NCBI GenBank assembly: GCA_013696965.1
Contig: JACCXN010000081.1
Location: 1-64,000, forward strand
DNA: 64,000 nt
Direction of reading: 5' to 3'
Source of the DNA: Bacteroidota bacterium
Lineage (GTDB): Bacteria > Bacteroidota > Bacteroidia > JACCXN01
This document shows positions 9,808 to 19,177 of this stretch, in pieces (the first letter of the stretch is position 1; each line of letters begins with the position of its first letter). Below the pieces are notes generated by a model. It saw only the letters and a program-made list of their open reading frames with translations, did not search any database and was not told the DNA's origin. Position numbers and translations under genes: made by a program.

Positions 9808-11709
9808 ATGGCAACTAAAATTGAAAATATAGACGACTATTACAAGGCCTATAATAAAAGTATCGATCAACCCGAAGCATTTTGGGAAGAAGTTGCCGAA
9901 TCATTTACCTGGAGAAAAAAATGGGATAAGGTATTGGAATGGGATTTTGAAAACCCCGATATTAAATGGTACAAAGGAGCTAAACTTAATTTTACAGAAA
10001 ACTGCCTGGACAGGCATTTGCAAAACAAGTGGGACCAAATTGCAATTATATGGGAACCAAATGAACCTGATGAGGAAGGTAGAAAAATAACATATAAAGA
10101 GCTCTATTCTATGGTTTGCCGCTTTTCTAACTGCCTTAAAAAACAAGGAGTTAAAAAAGGAGATCGGGTTTGCATTTATATGCCAATGATTCCTGAACTT
10201 GCTGTTGCCCTTTTAGCATGTGCACGCATTGGTGCTGTACATTCTGTAGTTTTTGCCGGATTTTCTGCAAATTCAATTGCAGAAAGAATAAATGATTCCC
10301 AGTGCTCACTTGTTATTACCAGTGATGGGGCTTACAGAGGGCCAAAAGATATTCCTATAAAAGCTTTGGTGGATAAGGCACTTGAATCTTGTGCTTCTGT
10401 ACAAAGCGTGATCGTTTATAAACGGACTAATACTTCAATAAACATGAAGGAAGGGAGAGACTTTTATTGGGAAACCCTCATGGAAAATGAAGATGATATA
10501 TGTGAGGCCACAGAAACAGATGCCGAGGATATGCTATTTATTCTTTATACATCCGGATCTACGGGAAAACCAAAAGGAGTGGTGCATACATGTGCTGGAT
10601 ATATGGTTTACACTGATTACACTTTTAGGAATGTTTTTCAATATAAAGAGGGAGAGGTTTATTGGTGTACTGCCGATATTGGCTGGATTACAGGACATTC
10701 TTATCTGGTTTATGCTCCATTACTTGCTGGTGCTACAACCCTAATGTTTGAAGGTGTTCCATCATATCCTGATTTTGGACGGTTTTGGCAAATTATAGAT
10801 AAGTTTTCGGTAAATATATTTTACACTGCCCCTACAGCGATAAGAGCCCTTGAAGCTGCAGGAACACAATGGGTGGAACCCTATTCTTTAAATTCATTAA
10901 GGGTTTTGGGATCTGTTGGAGAGCCTATAAATGAAGAGGCCTGGCATTGGTATGATATAAATATTGGAAAAAGAAAATGTCCTATTGTAGATACTTGGTG
11001 GCAAACGGAAACAGGAGGAATAATGATTTCTTCTATTGCTGGTATTACCCCTTCTAAACCTGGCTATGCTACTTTGCCTCTTCCGGGAGTACAACCTGTG
11101 CTTGTGGATGAAAAAGGAAATATTTTAGAAGGAAATGAAGTGGAAGGAAACTTATGTATTAAATTTCCCTGGCCATCAATTATCAGAACCACCTATGGCG
11201 ACCACGAAAGATGCCGCATTAATTATTTTTCGACCTACAAAAACCTCTATTTTACAGGCGATGGATGCAAAAGGGACAAAGATGGAAATTATAGAATTAC
11301 AGGAAGAGTAGATGATGTAATTAATGTTTCAGGACATAGAATTGGTACTGCTGAGGTTGAAAGTGCAATCGACATGCATGAAGATGTAGTGGAATCTGCT
11401 GTTGTAGGTTTTTCTCACCCAATTAAAGGACAAGGTATTTATGCCTATGTAATTTGCACTAAAATTAATGCTGATTCTACTAAATTAAAGCAGGAAATAG
11501 TCGAGATGGTTAATAAAATAATTGGTCCAATTGCCAAACCTGATAAAATTCAAGTGGTTAAAGGACTACCAAAAACAAGGTCAGGAAAAATTATGCGAAG
11601 AATATTAAGAAAAATTGCTGAAGGTGAAACTTCTAACCTTGGTGATACAAGCAGTTTGCTGGATCCTGCAATTGTAGATGAAATTAAAGAAGGGGCTTTG
11701 AAACAATAA
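9808..11709 (+). CDS. acs: Acetyl-CoA synthetase
   Basis: 633 residues. Activates acetate with ATP and CoA through acetyl-AMP. AMP-binding P-loop motif TSGSTGKPKG, A5-like DTWWQTETGG, GDGCKRDKDGNYRITGR and the hinge GRVDDVINVSGHRIG. The C-terminal PKTRSGKIMRR carries the catalytic Lys that Pat-type acetyltransferases modify in homologues. The ATG at 9808 is preferred over an in-frame TTG at 9784, because TTG lies inside a TAnnTTTG-like box (9779-9786) that could be the -7 element. The length fits bacterial Acs. It is divergently oriented from the surface-protein cassette. Confidence 0.96.
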   Translation: MATKIENIDDYYKAYNKSIDQPEAFWEEVAESFTWRKKWDKVLEWDFENPDIKWYKGAKLNFTENCLDRHLQNKWDQIAIIWEPNEPDEEGRKITYKELYSMVCRFSNCLKKQGVKKGDRVCIYMPMIPELAVALLACARIGAVHSVVFAGFSANSIAERINDSQCSLVITSDGAYRGPKDIPIKALVDKALESCASVQSVIVYKRTNTSINMKEGRDFYWETLMENEDDICEATETDAEDMLFILYTSGSTGKPKGVVHTCAGYMVYTDYTFRNVFQYKEGEVYWCTADIGWITGHSYLVYAPLLAGATTLMFEGVPSYPDFGRFWQIIDKFSVNIFYTAPTAIRALEAAGTQWVEPYSLNSLRVLGSVGEPINEEAWHWYDINIGKRKCPIVDTWWQTETGGIMISSIAGITPSKPGYATLPLPGVQPVLVDEKGNILEGNEVEGNLCIKFPWPSIIRTTYGDHERCRINYFSTYKNLYFTGDGCKRDKDGNYRITGRVDDVINVSGHRIGTAEVESAIDMHEDVVESAVVGFSHPIKGQGIYAYVICTKINADSTKLKQEIVEMVNKIIGPIAKPDKIQVVKGLPKTRSGKIMRRILRKIAEGETSNLGDTSSLLDPAIVDEIKEGALKQ

Positions 11710-11722
11710 GACATCGAAAATT

Positions 11723-11741
11723 ATAACAGTTGGCCTGTTAT
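11723..11741. terminator. Weak hairpin between convergent genes
   Basis: ATAACAG (11723-11729) and CTGTTAT (11735-11741) form a 7-bp stem with a 5-nt loop, between the convergent acs and RlpA-like genes. The flank is A/T-rich but has no clean U-run, so it is only a possible terminator. Confidence 0.35.
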
Positions 11742-11772
11742 TAAAATCTATGATATTCATTAATTATAAAAA

Positions 11773-12132
11773 CTAGGGTTCATTTATAACTTCAATACTT
11801 ACTTTTGCCAGTCCGCTTTTTATCATATTTAAATCTGAAGCAGCTTTTATTGAAAGATCTATCATCCGGGATGATTTTAAAGGGAGCCTATCATTTATTC
11901 TCACCTCAACTACTTTTTGGTTTTTTAAATGAGTAACTCTTACAACAGTACCAAAGGCAAGTGTTTTATGAGCTGCTGTATAGTTTTCATTGCTAAAGAT
12001 CTCCCCGTTTGCTGTTTTTCTCCCTTCGAATTTTTTATGGTAAAAACTTGCCACGCCATTAACAATATTTTCCTGGGTTGGAAAATATATTGCTGTTAAA
12101 AACGCGATAAATAAAATTATAAATACCTTCAT
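11773..12132 (-). CDS. RlpA-like double-psi beta-barrel protein
   Basis: 119 residues with an N-terminal hydrophobic export signal. The DPBB signature of RlpA is clear: GVASFYHKKFEGRKTANGE, NYTAAHKTLAFGTVVRVTH, VVEVRINDRLP and RMIDLSIKAASDL. In well-studied Gram-negatives, RlpA proteins act on denuded septal glycan. This one is a minimal version without a SPOR domain and has no lipobox, so it is probably periplasmic. It is convergent with acs and divergent from the mannosyltransferase gene. Confidence 0.88.
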   Translation of the reverse strand: MKVFIILFIAFLTAIYFPTQENIVNGVASFYHKKFEGRKTANGEIFSNENYTAAHKTLAFGTVVRVTHLKNQKVVEVRINDRLPLKSSRMIDLSIKAASDLNMIKSGLAKVSIEVINEP

Positions 12133-12233
12133 ACACTACTAAAGTACAAAAAAATACCCTATTCCGCACATCTTTTCTATCTTTTGTCTCAGATAAAACA
12201 AAACTACTTATCTTCGCAAAAACCTTTTTACAA

Positions 12234-13004
12234 TTGGCAGACAGTTTAGTAATTATACCAACTTATAACGAAAGGGAGAACATTGAAAAGATTCTTCGAA
12301 AGGTCTTTTCATTGGAGAAAGACTTTGATGTACTCATTGTGGATGATAATTCACCAGATGGTACAGCACAAATTGTAAAAAACCTTATGCAGGAATTCCC
12401 TGGCCGTTTATTTATTGAAGAACGTAAAGGCAAAATGGGCCTGGGTACTGCTTATACACATGGATTTAAATGGGCTATCCGGAAAGGTTATGATTTTGTT
12501 TTTGAAATGGATGCAGATTTTAGTCATGATCCTGAAGATTTATTGCGTCTTTACAATGCCTGTGCAAAACAAGGTGCTGATGTTGCAATTGGTTCCAGGT
12601 ATGTTTCTGGAGGCAAAGTGAAAAACTGGCCCATTGGAAGAATCTTAATGTCCTATTTTGCTTCCGTTTATGTTCGCCTTGTTTTATGGATTAATATCCG
12701 TGATACAACGGCTGGTTTTAAATGTTACAAAAGGAAAGTCCTTGAATCCATCGATTTAGACAAAATAAAATTCATGGGCTATGCTTTTCAAATTGAAATG
12801 AAATATACTGCCATAAAATTAGGTTTTAAAGTTGTAGAAGTGCCTATTACCTTTATAGATCGTAAGGAGGGCACTTCAAAAATGAGTTCAGGAATTTTTA
12901 AAGAAGCATTTCTGGGAGTTTTACAGATTAAATTCTCTAATATTAAAGCAAGGCATTTAAATTCTTCAAGGAAAGCTGCTAATGCGGCAAAAACAAATGA
13001 ATAA
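12234..13004 (+). CDS. Polyprenol monophosphomannose synthase (GT2)
   Basis: 256 residues. Transfers a hexose, usually mannose from GDP-mannose, to a polyprenyl phosphate. GT-A fold motifs: IIPTYNERENI, VDDNSPDGT, KMGLGTAYTHGF, EMDADFSHDP (DxD) and GSRYVSGG. The start is a TTG; the conserved IIPTYNE lies at residues 7-13 and no usable ATG precedes it. It overlaps the next gene by 8 bp, indicating translational coupling with dihydroorotase. This neighbour order is common in Bacteroidota. Confidence 0.92.
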   Translation: MADSLVIIPTYNERENIEKILRKVFSLEKDFDVLIVDDNSPDGTAQIVKNLMQEFPGRLFIEERKGKMGLGTAYTHGFKWAIRKGYDFVFEMDADFSHDPEDLLRLYNACAKQGADVAIGSRYVSGGKVKNWPIGRILMSYFASVYVRLVLWINIRDTTAGFKCYKRKVLESIDLDKIKFMGYAFQIEMKYTAIKLGFKVVEVPITFIDRKEGTSKMSSGIFKEAFLGVLQIKFSNIKARHLNSSRKAANAAKTNE

Positions 13005-14337
13005 AAATTACTTAATAAAAAATGCATCACTTATTAATGAAGGGTGTATAAAGATTGCTGATGTATTGATTAGCAAAGGCCAAATTAAAAAGATAAATAC
13101 CAATATTATTCCAACTGCTGATGATATTGTTATTAAAGGAACAGGAAAATTTTTACTCCCTGGCGTAATTGATGACCAGGTCCATTTCCGGGAACCCGGG
13201 CTCACCTACAAAGCAGATATTTATTCTGAATCAAGGGCAGCCGTTGCAGGAGGGGTTACCTCTTTTATGGAAATGCCAAATACTGTTCCCAATACCCTTA
13301 CTATTGATTTGCTTGAAGAAAAATATGAAATGGCGGCAAAAAAATCTCTTGCCAATTATTCTTTTTTCATGGGAGCATCAAATGATAATATAAATGAAGT
13401 TCTAAAGGTTAATCCCAAAAATGTCTGCGGAGTTAAAATTTTCATGGGTTCCTCTACGGGAAACATGCTTGTTGATAGCCAAGAAGCTTTAGAGGATATC
13501 TTTTCTAAATGTAAAATGCTTATTGCTGCACATTGTGAGGATGAATCCACAATTAGGGCCAATTCTCAACTATTTAAAGAAAAATACGGAGAAGATGTTC
13601 CAATTCAAGCACATCCACTTATTCGCAGTGCAGAGGCCTGTTATAAATCTTCTTCTTTTGCGATTGAATTGGCAAAAAAGCACAATGCAAGACTACACGT
13701 TCTACATATTTCAACTGCAAGAGAAATAGAATTGTTTGAAAAAAAACCTTTGAAAGAAAAAAGGATAACCGCAGAGGCTTGTATTCACCATTTGTGGTTC
13801 ACTGATGAAGATTATAAAACAAAAGGAACTTTAATAAAATGGAACCCAGCTGTTAAAACAAAGGCTGATAGGGATGCCATTTTAAATGCAGTAAAAGATG
13901 GTTTTATTGACATAATAGCAACTGACCATGCCCCTCATACATTAGAAGAAAAACAAAACAAGTATTTTAGCGCTCCTTCAGGAGGGCCACTTGTTCAACA
14001 TGGCTTGGTTGCAATGTGTGAATTGTATCATCAGGGTAAAATAAGCCTGGAAAAAATTGTGGAGAAAATGTGTCATGCTCCGGCTGAATTATTTGAAATT
14101 GAAAAAAGAGGATTTATTCGAGAAGGATATTGGGCTGATTTAGTCCTTATAGATCTTAATTCACCCTGGAAAGTAGAAAAAGAAAATATTTTTTACAAAT
14201 GTGGCTGGTCGCCTTTTGAAGGTCAGGTGTTCAAATCAAAAATTAATTACTCTTTTGTGAATGGGCATCCGGTATATCAGAATGGAACATTTGATGAAAC
14301 AATAAAAGGCTCAAGATTAATGTTTGATAGGGCTTAG
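12997..14337 (+). CDS. pyrC: Dihydroorotase
   Basis: 446 residues. Catalyses the reversible cyclisation of carbamoyl aspartate to dihydroorotate in pyrimidine synthesis. Metal-site motifs: DDQVHFREPG, AAHCEDE, LHVLHIST and ATDHAPH. Substrate motif MEMPNTVPN. It is of the multi-domain-type (class I) lineage usual in Bacteroidota. The ATG at 12997 matches the family start (NYLIKNASLINEG); an ATG at 12982 would add five residues. It overlaps the upstream GT2 stop and is followed 9 bp later by the DUF4296 lipoprotein gene. Confidence 0.95.
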   Translation: MNKNYLIKNASLINEGCIKIADVLISKGQIKKINTNIIPTADDIVIKGTGKFLLPGVIDDQVHFREPGLTYKADIYSESRAAVAGGVTSFMEMPNTVPNTLTIDLLEEKYEMAAKKSLANYSFFMGASNDNINEVLKVNPKNVCGVKIFMGSSTGNMLVDSQEALEDIFSKCKMLIAAHCEDESTIRANSQLFKEKYGEDVPIQAHPLIRSAEACYKSSSFAIELAKKHNARLHVLHISTAREIELFEKKPLKEKRITAEACIHHLWFTDEDYKTKGTLIKWNPAVKTKADRDAILNAVKDGFIDIIATDHAPHTLEEKQNKYFSAPSGGPLVQHGLVAMCELYHQGKISLEKIVEKMCHAPAELFEIEKRGFIREGYWADLVLIDLNSPWKVEKENIFYKCGWSPFEGQVFKSKINYSFVNGHPVYQNGTFDETIKGSRLMFDRA

Positions 14338-14346
14338 AAACTTAAA

Positions 14347-14697
14347 ATGAAAAAATGCCAGCTGTTTGTTCCTTTATTGTTGCTATTTGTTGCTTTTGGA
14401 TGCAAAAACAATACTGTAAGGATACCTGCCCATATAATTTCTCATGATTCTATTGTTAATATCCTTGCCGATATTCATATAATGGAAGCATTAAACATTC
14501 AAGGAGCCATAAATATACATGATTCGGTTAAAACCCTGGAAAATTACAAGCTGGAAATAATTGAAAAGTACAATTTGGATGTAAAGCGCTTTGATACCAG
14601 TTATGCCTTTTATACTGCAAATCCGCAATTATTAGACAAGGTTTATAATGATATTCTGATTGAATTAAGCAAAAAGAAAGCAGAAGCTGAGAATTAA
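14347..14697 (+). CDS. DUF4296 lipoprotein
   Basis: 116 residues. Lipoprotein signal peptide with lipobox FGC (Cys19). The mature part has the DUF4296 pattern: 'DSIVNILADIHIMEA' followed by a helical stretch with 'YNLDVKRFDTSYAFYTANP' and a C-terminal Lys/Glu-rich helix. The family is widespread in Bacteroidota without an assigned function. It follows dihydroorotase by 9 bp in the same operon and converges on the SDR gene. Confidence 0.88.
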   Translation: MKKCQLFVPLLLLFVAFGCKNNTVRIPAHIISHDSIVNILADIHIMEALNIQGAINIHDSVKTLENYKLEIIEKYNLDVKRFDTSYAFYTANPQLLDKVYNDILIELSKKKAEAEN

Positions 14698-14702
14698 AGA
14701 GC

Positions 14703-15707
14703 CTATTTTTCTTTAATAAATTCCTGGCAAATTTCTTTAATTGTTTGAGCTACGGGAATAAATTCAAAATTTAAATGTTTCCTTATTTTTTCATTGGAAT
14801 AAAGTACTGTACTTGCGCTTGCATTTGCAGTTTCTCTTGTTATTAAGGGAACTGATCCGGTAAATAAACTTCTCACAAATTCTGTTCTCCAGGTTAAAGC
14901 CCTTAAAAACTTTCCTGCTTTTATCGTTGGTCTTTTCTTTCCAAAATTATCGTGCAAAAGATTAAACAAATCTTTAAAGTTTACATTTTCAGAGGAAATA
15001 ATATAACGCTGGTGGTTGAAAGAACCTTCCATTAATTTAATCATGCATTTGCTTACATCTCTTACATCAACAAATCCTGTAATTCCTGTGGCAAAAAATT
15101 TCATTCCTTTATAGGCTGTTGAAATTATTCCTGCTGAACCCTTGCTCCAATCCCCAGAACCAAGTATAACAGAAGGATTTACAATTACAAGATCCAAACC
15201 TTCTTCTGCTGCCCTCCAGGCTTCTCTCTCTGCAGAATATTTACTTATGGCATACCCTGTGTTTTCGGGGGCGTTTTTCCACCAGTTTTCTTCAGATATT
15301 GGATCATCTTGAACCGTTTTACCAAGGGCGGCAACAGAACTTACATGGCAAACTTTTTTTACTTTTTTTTCAAGTGCCGCATTCATTAAATTTGCCGTTC
15401 CAGTACCATTTACTTCCATCATTAAATCCCTGTACTTAGGATTAAATGAAACCAATGCAGCACAATGATAAATATACTCTACTCCCTCTAATGCTTCATA
15501 AAGTGAAAAAATATCCCTTATATCACCAATAATCCATTCAACAGAATCACGGAACGAATAATCAGGAGCATAAAGTTTAAAGGTCTTTTCAACTACATCT
15601 AAATTGCTGCTTTCCCTTTTTAATGCCCTTACTTTATGACCTGCTTTAACCAGGTCAACCAACAAATGAGCCCCTAAAAGTCCTGTACCACCAGTAATTA
15701 AAATCAT
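14703..15707 (-). CDS. NAD-dependent epimerase/dehydratase (extended SDR)
   Basis: 334 residues. Rossmann motif ITGGTGLLGAHLL at the N-terminus, a catalytic YxxxK (YAISKYSAERE) and SVILGSGDWS match extended SDRs of the dihydroflavonol-reductase/3-beta-HSD-like group. The substrate cannot be read from sequence. The ATG at 15707 gives the canonical start MILITGG; the open frame extends 32 codons upstream without a recognisable domain. It converges on the DUF4296 gene with a 5-bp gap. Confidence 0.88.
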   Translation of the reverse strand: MILITGGTGLLGAHLLVDLVKAGHKVRALKRESSNLDVVEKTFKLYAPDYSFRDSVEWIIGDIRDIFSLYEALEGVEYIYHCAALVSFNPKYRDLMMEVNGTGTANLMNAALEKKVKKVCHVSSVAALGKTVQDDPISEENWWKNAPENTGYAISKYSAEREAWRAAEEGLDLVIVNPSVILGSGDWSKGSAGIISTAYKGMKFFATGITGFVDVRDVSKCMIKLMEGSFNHQRYIISSENVNFKDLFNLLHDNFGKKRPTIKAGKFLRALTWRTEFVRSLFTGSVPLITRETANASASTVLYSNEKIRKHLNFEFIPVAQTIKEICQEFIKEK

Positions 15708-15914
15708 AATGCAAAGGTAATTTTTTTTACCATGCCTATTTAGAAATATGGTGCTGAGGCTAAAAAATTCATGTTTTTTTAAAGGATTTAAAACATAAAA
15801 CAAATTCTTGGAGAAACTTTATTCCCTGTATTCGAATGAACATGTTGTTTTTCATGTTTAATACCTATCTCCTTCTTAAAATATAAATATTAAATTTGGC
15901 GTTTAATCTATATT

Positions 15915-17537
15915 GTGAAAAAATTTAAACTCTTATTCCTTTCCCTTTTAAGTGGGGTTTTACTAAGTGTTGCATGGCCGGCAACAGGAGGTTTGTTTTT
16001 TTTGGTGTTTTTGGCCCTGGTTCCTTTGCTTTATGTGGAAAACATAATTTCTAATAACAGGGATAAATACAAATCATTCCACTTTTTCAATTATGCTTAT
16101 GTAACCTTTTTTACATGGAATGCCATTACAACCTGGTGGATTTATTATGCCACTGCAGAGGGAATGGTGGCTGCGGTAATTTGCAATGCTCTGTTTATGG
16201 CTGTTATTGCCCTGCTTTTTCATTTTACCAGAAAGGTGTTGGGTGAAAAGAGGGGTTATATTGCCCTTGTAGTATATTGGATTTCTTTTGAATACCTGCA
16301 TTTGGAATGGGATCTTTCATGGCCCTGGCTTACCATAGGAAATGTTTTTGCCCAAAACACAGAACTAGTGCAATGGTATGAATACACGGGTATAATGGGA
16401 GGAACTCTTTGGGTATTGGTGGTAAATATATTGCTGTTTCGCATTTTCAGGCAATTGTATATTCTAAAGACAGGCCTAAAAAACAATTTTGTAGAAATTT
16501 CAACAGCTGCATTTATTTTATTTGCACCTATCCTTTTTTCCATTTTTACATATGCCAACTACAAGGAAAAGTCTGACCCTCTGGATATAGTAGTAGTACA
16601 GCCTAATATTGATCCTTATTTCGAGAAATTTAACGGACTCACTCCTGAGCAGCAGCTTGAAAAAATGAATACACTTGCTGCTTCCATGATTGATCAAAAT
16701 ACTGATTATGTAGTCTTTCCGGAAACAGCCCTTCCACAAGGAATATGGGAAAACAAGTTAGAAAACGCTCCGCCTGTTAAAGCAATAAAAGAATTTATAA
16801 AAGATTTTCCTAAACTACATTATGTAACAGGACTTTCATCCTTTCGCGAGTATCTTCCCGGAGATAAATTGTCTGCTACAGCACGCCCTTACAGAGATGG
16901 AGGAGGTCATTATGATTTATACAATACGGCAATGCAAATTGATCATGATCCTGAAATACAGATTTACCATAAATCAAAACTTGTTCCTGGCGTTGAAAAG
17001 ATGCCTTTTCCTTCCCTTTTTGGATTTTTGGAGGCATACGCAATTGACATTGGAGGTATGACCGGAAGCCATGGAACAGATGCTGAAAGAGGAGTGTTTT
17101 CTTCCATAGATGGTAAAAAAAGAATTGCCCCGGTAATTTGTTATGAATCCATTTATGGGGAATATATTGGAGAATATATTAAAAATGGAGCTGAAGTTAT
17201 TTTCATCATTACCAATGATGGTTGGTGGCAGGATACACCCGGATACAAACAGCATCTTCAATATGCAAAATTAAAAGCGGTTTCAAATAGAAGGAGTATC
17301 GCCCGATCTGCAAATACTGGCGTTTCCTGTTTTATTAACCAGCGCGGGGATATTCAACAGGCCACATCCTGGTGGGAACCAGCAGTAATAAGGCAAACCA
17401 TTAATGCCAATGATAAAATCACTTTTTATGCACAACATGGTGATTATATTGCACGAGCAGCAGTATTCATAGCTGCTTTAATTTTTCTCAGCGCAATTGC
17501 ATTTAGCATGAATAAAACCAAACAAAGACTTGGCTAA
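15915..17537 (+). CDS. lnt: Apolipoprotein N-acyltransferase
   Basis: 540 residues. Inner-membrane enzyme that N-acylates the diacylglyceryl-Cys of lipoproteins. About six N-terminal membrane segments are followed by a nitrilase-fold periplasmic domain, with the catalytic triad at Glu270 (VFPETALPQG), Lys355 (HKSKLVPGVE) and Cys409 (VICYESIYGE). A last membrane helix lies near the C-terminus. It starts with GTG. Many lipoproteins in this window (PorW, DUF4296, DUF3494 and others) would be substrates. Confidence 0.94.
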   Translation: MKKFKLLFLSLLSGVLLSVAWPATGGLFFLVFLALVPLLYVENIISNNRDKYKSFHFFNYAYVTFFTWNAITTWWIYYATAEGMVAAVICNALFMAVIALLFHFTRKVLGEKRGYIALVVYWISFEYLHLEWDLSWPWLTIGNVFAQNTELVQWYEYTGIMGGTLWVLVVNILLFRIFRQLYILKTGLKNNFVEISTAAFILFAPILFSIFTYANYKEKSDPLDIVVVQPNIDPYFEKFNGLTPEQQLEKMNTLAASMIDQNTDYVVFPETALPQGIWENKLENAPPVKAIKEFIKDFPKLHYVTGLSSFREYLPGDKLSATARPYRDGGGHYDLYNTAMQIDHDPEIQIYHKSKLVPGVEKMPFPSLFGFLEAYAIDIGGMTGSHGTDAERGVFSSIDGKKRIAPVICYESIYGEYIGEYIKNGAEVIFIITNDGWWQDTPGYKQHLQYAKLKAVSNRRSIARSANTGVSCFINQRGDIQQATSWWEPAVIRQTINANDKITFYAQHGDYIARAAVFIAALIFLSAIAFSMNKTKQRLG

Positions 17538-17716
17538 CGGTTTTTAATGGAAAAATTGAAACAAAACCACATGAAAATTCATTGCATTTCTCCTTTTTTA
17601 CTGATTGGAAACTCAATAAAGTCAATGAAGATTAAACAATATTTATTACTTTCGCTGAAAAATATACTGTAGTGTAAGCTACTGTTTTTACAAGCATTTA
17701 ATTGAAATCTCTTGAA

Positions 17717-19120
17717 ATGAAAAATTACGAAGTAATAATTATAGGTTCTGGCCCCGGTGGATATGTTGCGGCTATAAGATGTGCCCAATTGGGAATAAAA
17801 ACAGCCATAATAGAAAAATACAAAACACTGGGAGGAACATGTCTAAATGTTGGTTGTATTCCTTCGAAAGCTTTGCTTGATTCTTCAGAACATTTTCACA
17901 ATGCTGCACATAACTTTAAAGAGCATGGAATTGAAATCAAGGATTTGAAAGTTAACCTTGCCCAAATGATTGAACGAAAAAGGCAAGTAGTTTCTCAAAC
18001 CTGTGATGGTATTGATTTTTTAATGAAGAAAAACAAAATTGATGTTTTTCATGGACATGCTTCTTTCGTTGATAAAAATACTGTTGAAATAACCAAAGAA
18101 AATGGTGAGAATGAAAAGATAAGTGGAGCAAAAATAATTATTGCAACCGGATCAAAGCCTTCTTCCTTGCCAGGAATTGAGATCGATAAAAAAAGAGTAA
18201 TCACCTCAACCCAGGCTCTTGAATTAAATGAAGTGCCTAAACATATGATTATCATTGGTGGAGGAGTAATTGGTTTAGAACTTGGTTCTGTGTATGCCAG
18301 ATTAGGTGCCAAAATATCCGTTGTGGAATTTAGTGATTCATTAATAGGTTCAATGGATAGATCATTAGGAAAAGAACTTCAAAAGGTTTTGAAAAAATCA
18401 GGATTTGATTTCTATCTGAGCCATAAGGTAACGGGAGCCAAAGCAAAGGGAAAAGAAGTAACGGTAACGGCTCAAAACAATAAAGGAGAAGAAATTGAAC
18501 TTAAGGGAGATTATTGTCTTGTTTCTGTTGGTCGCATACCTTACACACAAAATCTGGGCTTAGAAAAAGCAGGAGTTAAAATGGATGACAGGAGCAGGAT
18601 TGAAACCAATGAACATCTAGAAACAAATGTAAAAGGAATATATGCCATTGGAGATGTGGTAAAAGGTGCTATGCTTGCTCATAAAGCAGAGGAAGAGGGC
18701 ATTTTTGTGGCAGAAACCATGATGGGTCAAAAGCCTCACATGAATTATTTATTAATTCCAGGGGTTGTTTATACCTGGCCTGAAGTTGCTGCTGTTGGTT
18801 ACACTGAGGAGCAATTAAAAGCATCTGGAAAAGCCTACAAAACCGGCTCGTTTCCCTTTAAAGCAAGCGGAAGAGCCAGGGCCAGCATGGATCTGGATGG
18901 TTTTGTAAAAGTTTTAGCCGATAAGGAAACGGATGAAATACTAGGCGTTCACATGATAGGACCAAGAGCAGCAGACATGATCGCAGAAGCTGTGGTGGCA
19001 ATGGAATACAGGGCAAGCGCAGAGGATATTGCTCGTATGAGTCATGCCCACCCTACTTTTACAGAGGCTTTAAAAGAAGCCTGCCTTGATGCTACAGAGA
19101 AAAGAGCATTGCATTTTTAA
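17717..19120 (+). CDS. lpdA: Dihydrolipoyl dehydrogenase (E3)
   Basis: 467 residues. Reoxidises dihydrolipoamide in 2-oxoacid dehydrogenase or glycine cleavage complexes. FAD motif GSGPGGYVAAIRCAQLG, redox-active disulfide GGTCLNVGCIPSKALL, NAD motif GGGVIGLELGS, YAIGDVVKGAMLAHKAEEEG and the C-terminal catalytic HAHPTFTEAL. The ATG at 17717 is chosen over a TTG at 17702. E1/E2 genes are not adjacent, so the partner complex is not shown. Confidence 0.96.
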   Translation: MKNYEVIIIGSGPGGYVAAIRCAQLGIKTAIIEKYKTLGGTCLNVGCIPSKALLDSSEHFHNAAHNFKEHGIEIKDLKVNLAQMIERKRQVVSQTCDGIDFLMKKNKIDVFHGHASFVDKNTVEITKENGENEKISGAKIIIATGSKPSSLPGIEIDKKRVITSTQALELNEVPKHMIIIGGGVIGLELGSVYARLGAKISVVEFSDSLIGSMDRSLGKELQKVLKKSGFDFYLSHKVTGAKAKGKEVTVTAQNNKGEEIELKGDYCLVSVGRIPYTQNLGLEKAGVKMDDRSRIETNEHLETNVKGIYAIGDVVKGAMLAHKAEEEGIFVAETMMGQKPHMNYLLIPGVVYTWPEVAAVGYTEEQLKASGKAYKTGSFPFKASGRARASMDLDGFVKVLADKETDEILGVHMIGPRAADMIAEAVVAMEYRASAEDIARMSHAHPTFTEALKEACLDATEKRALHF

Positions 19121-19177
19121 CTTTGTAATTCTTTAAAAACAGAAAGATCAATTTTACACCTTCAAAAATATTACTAA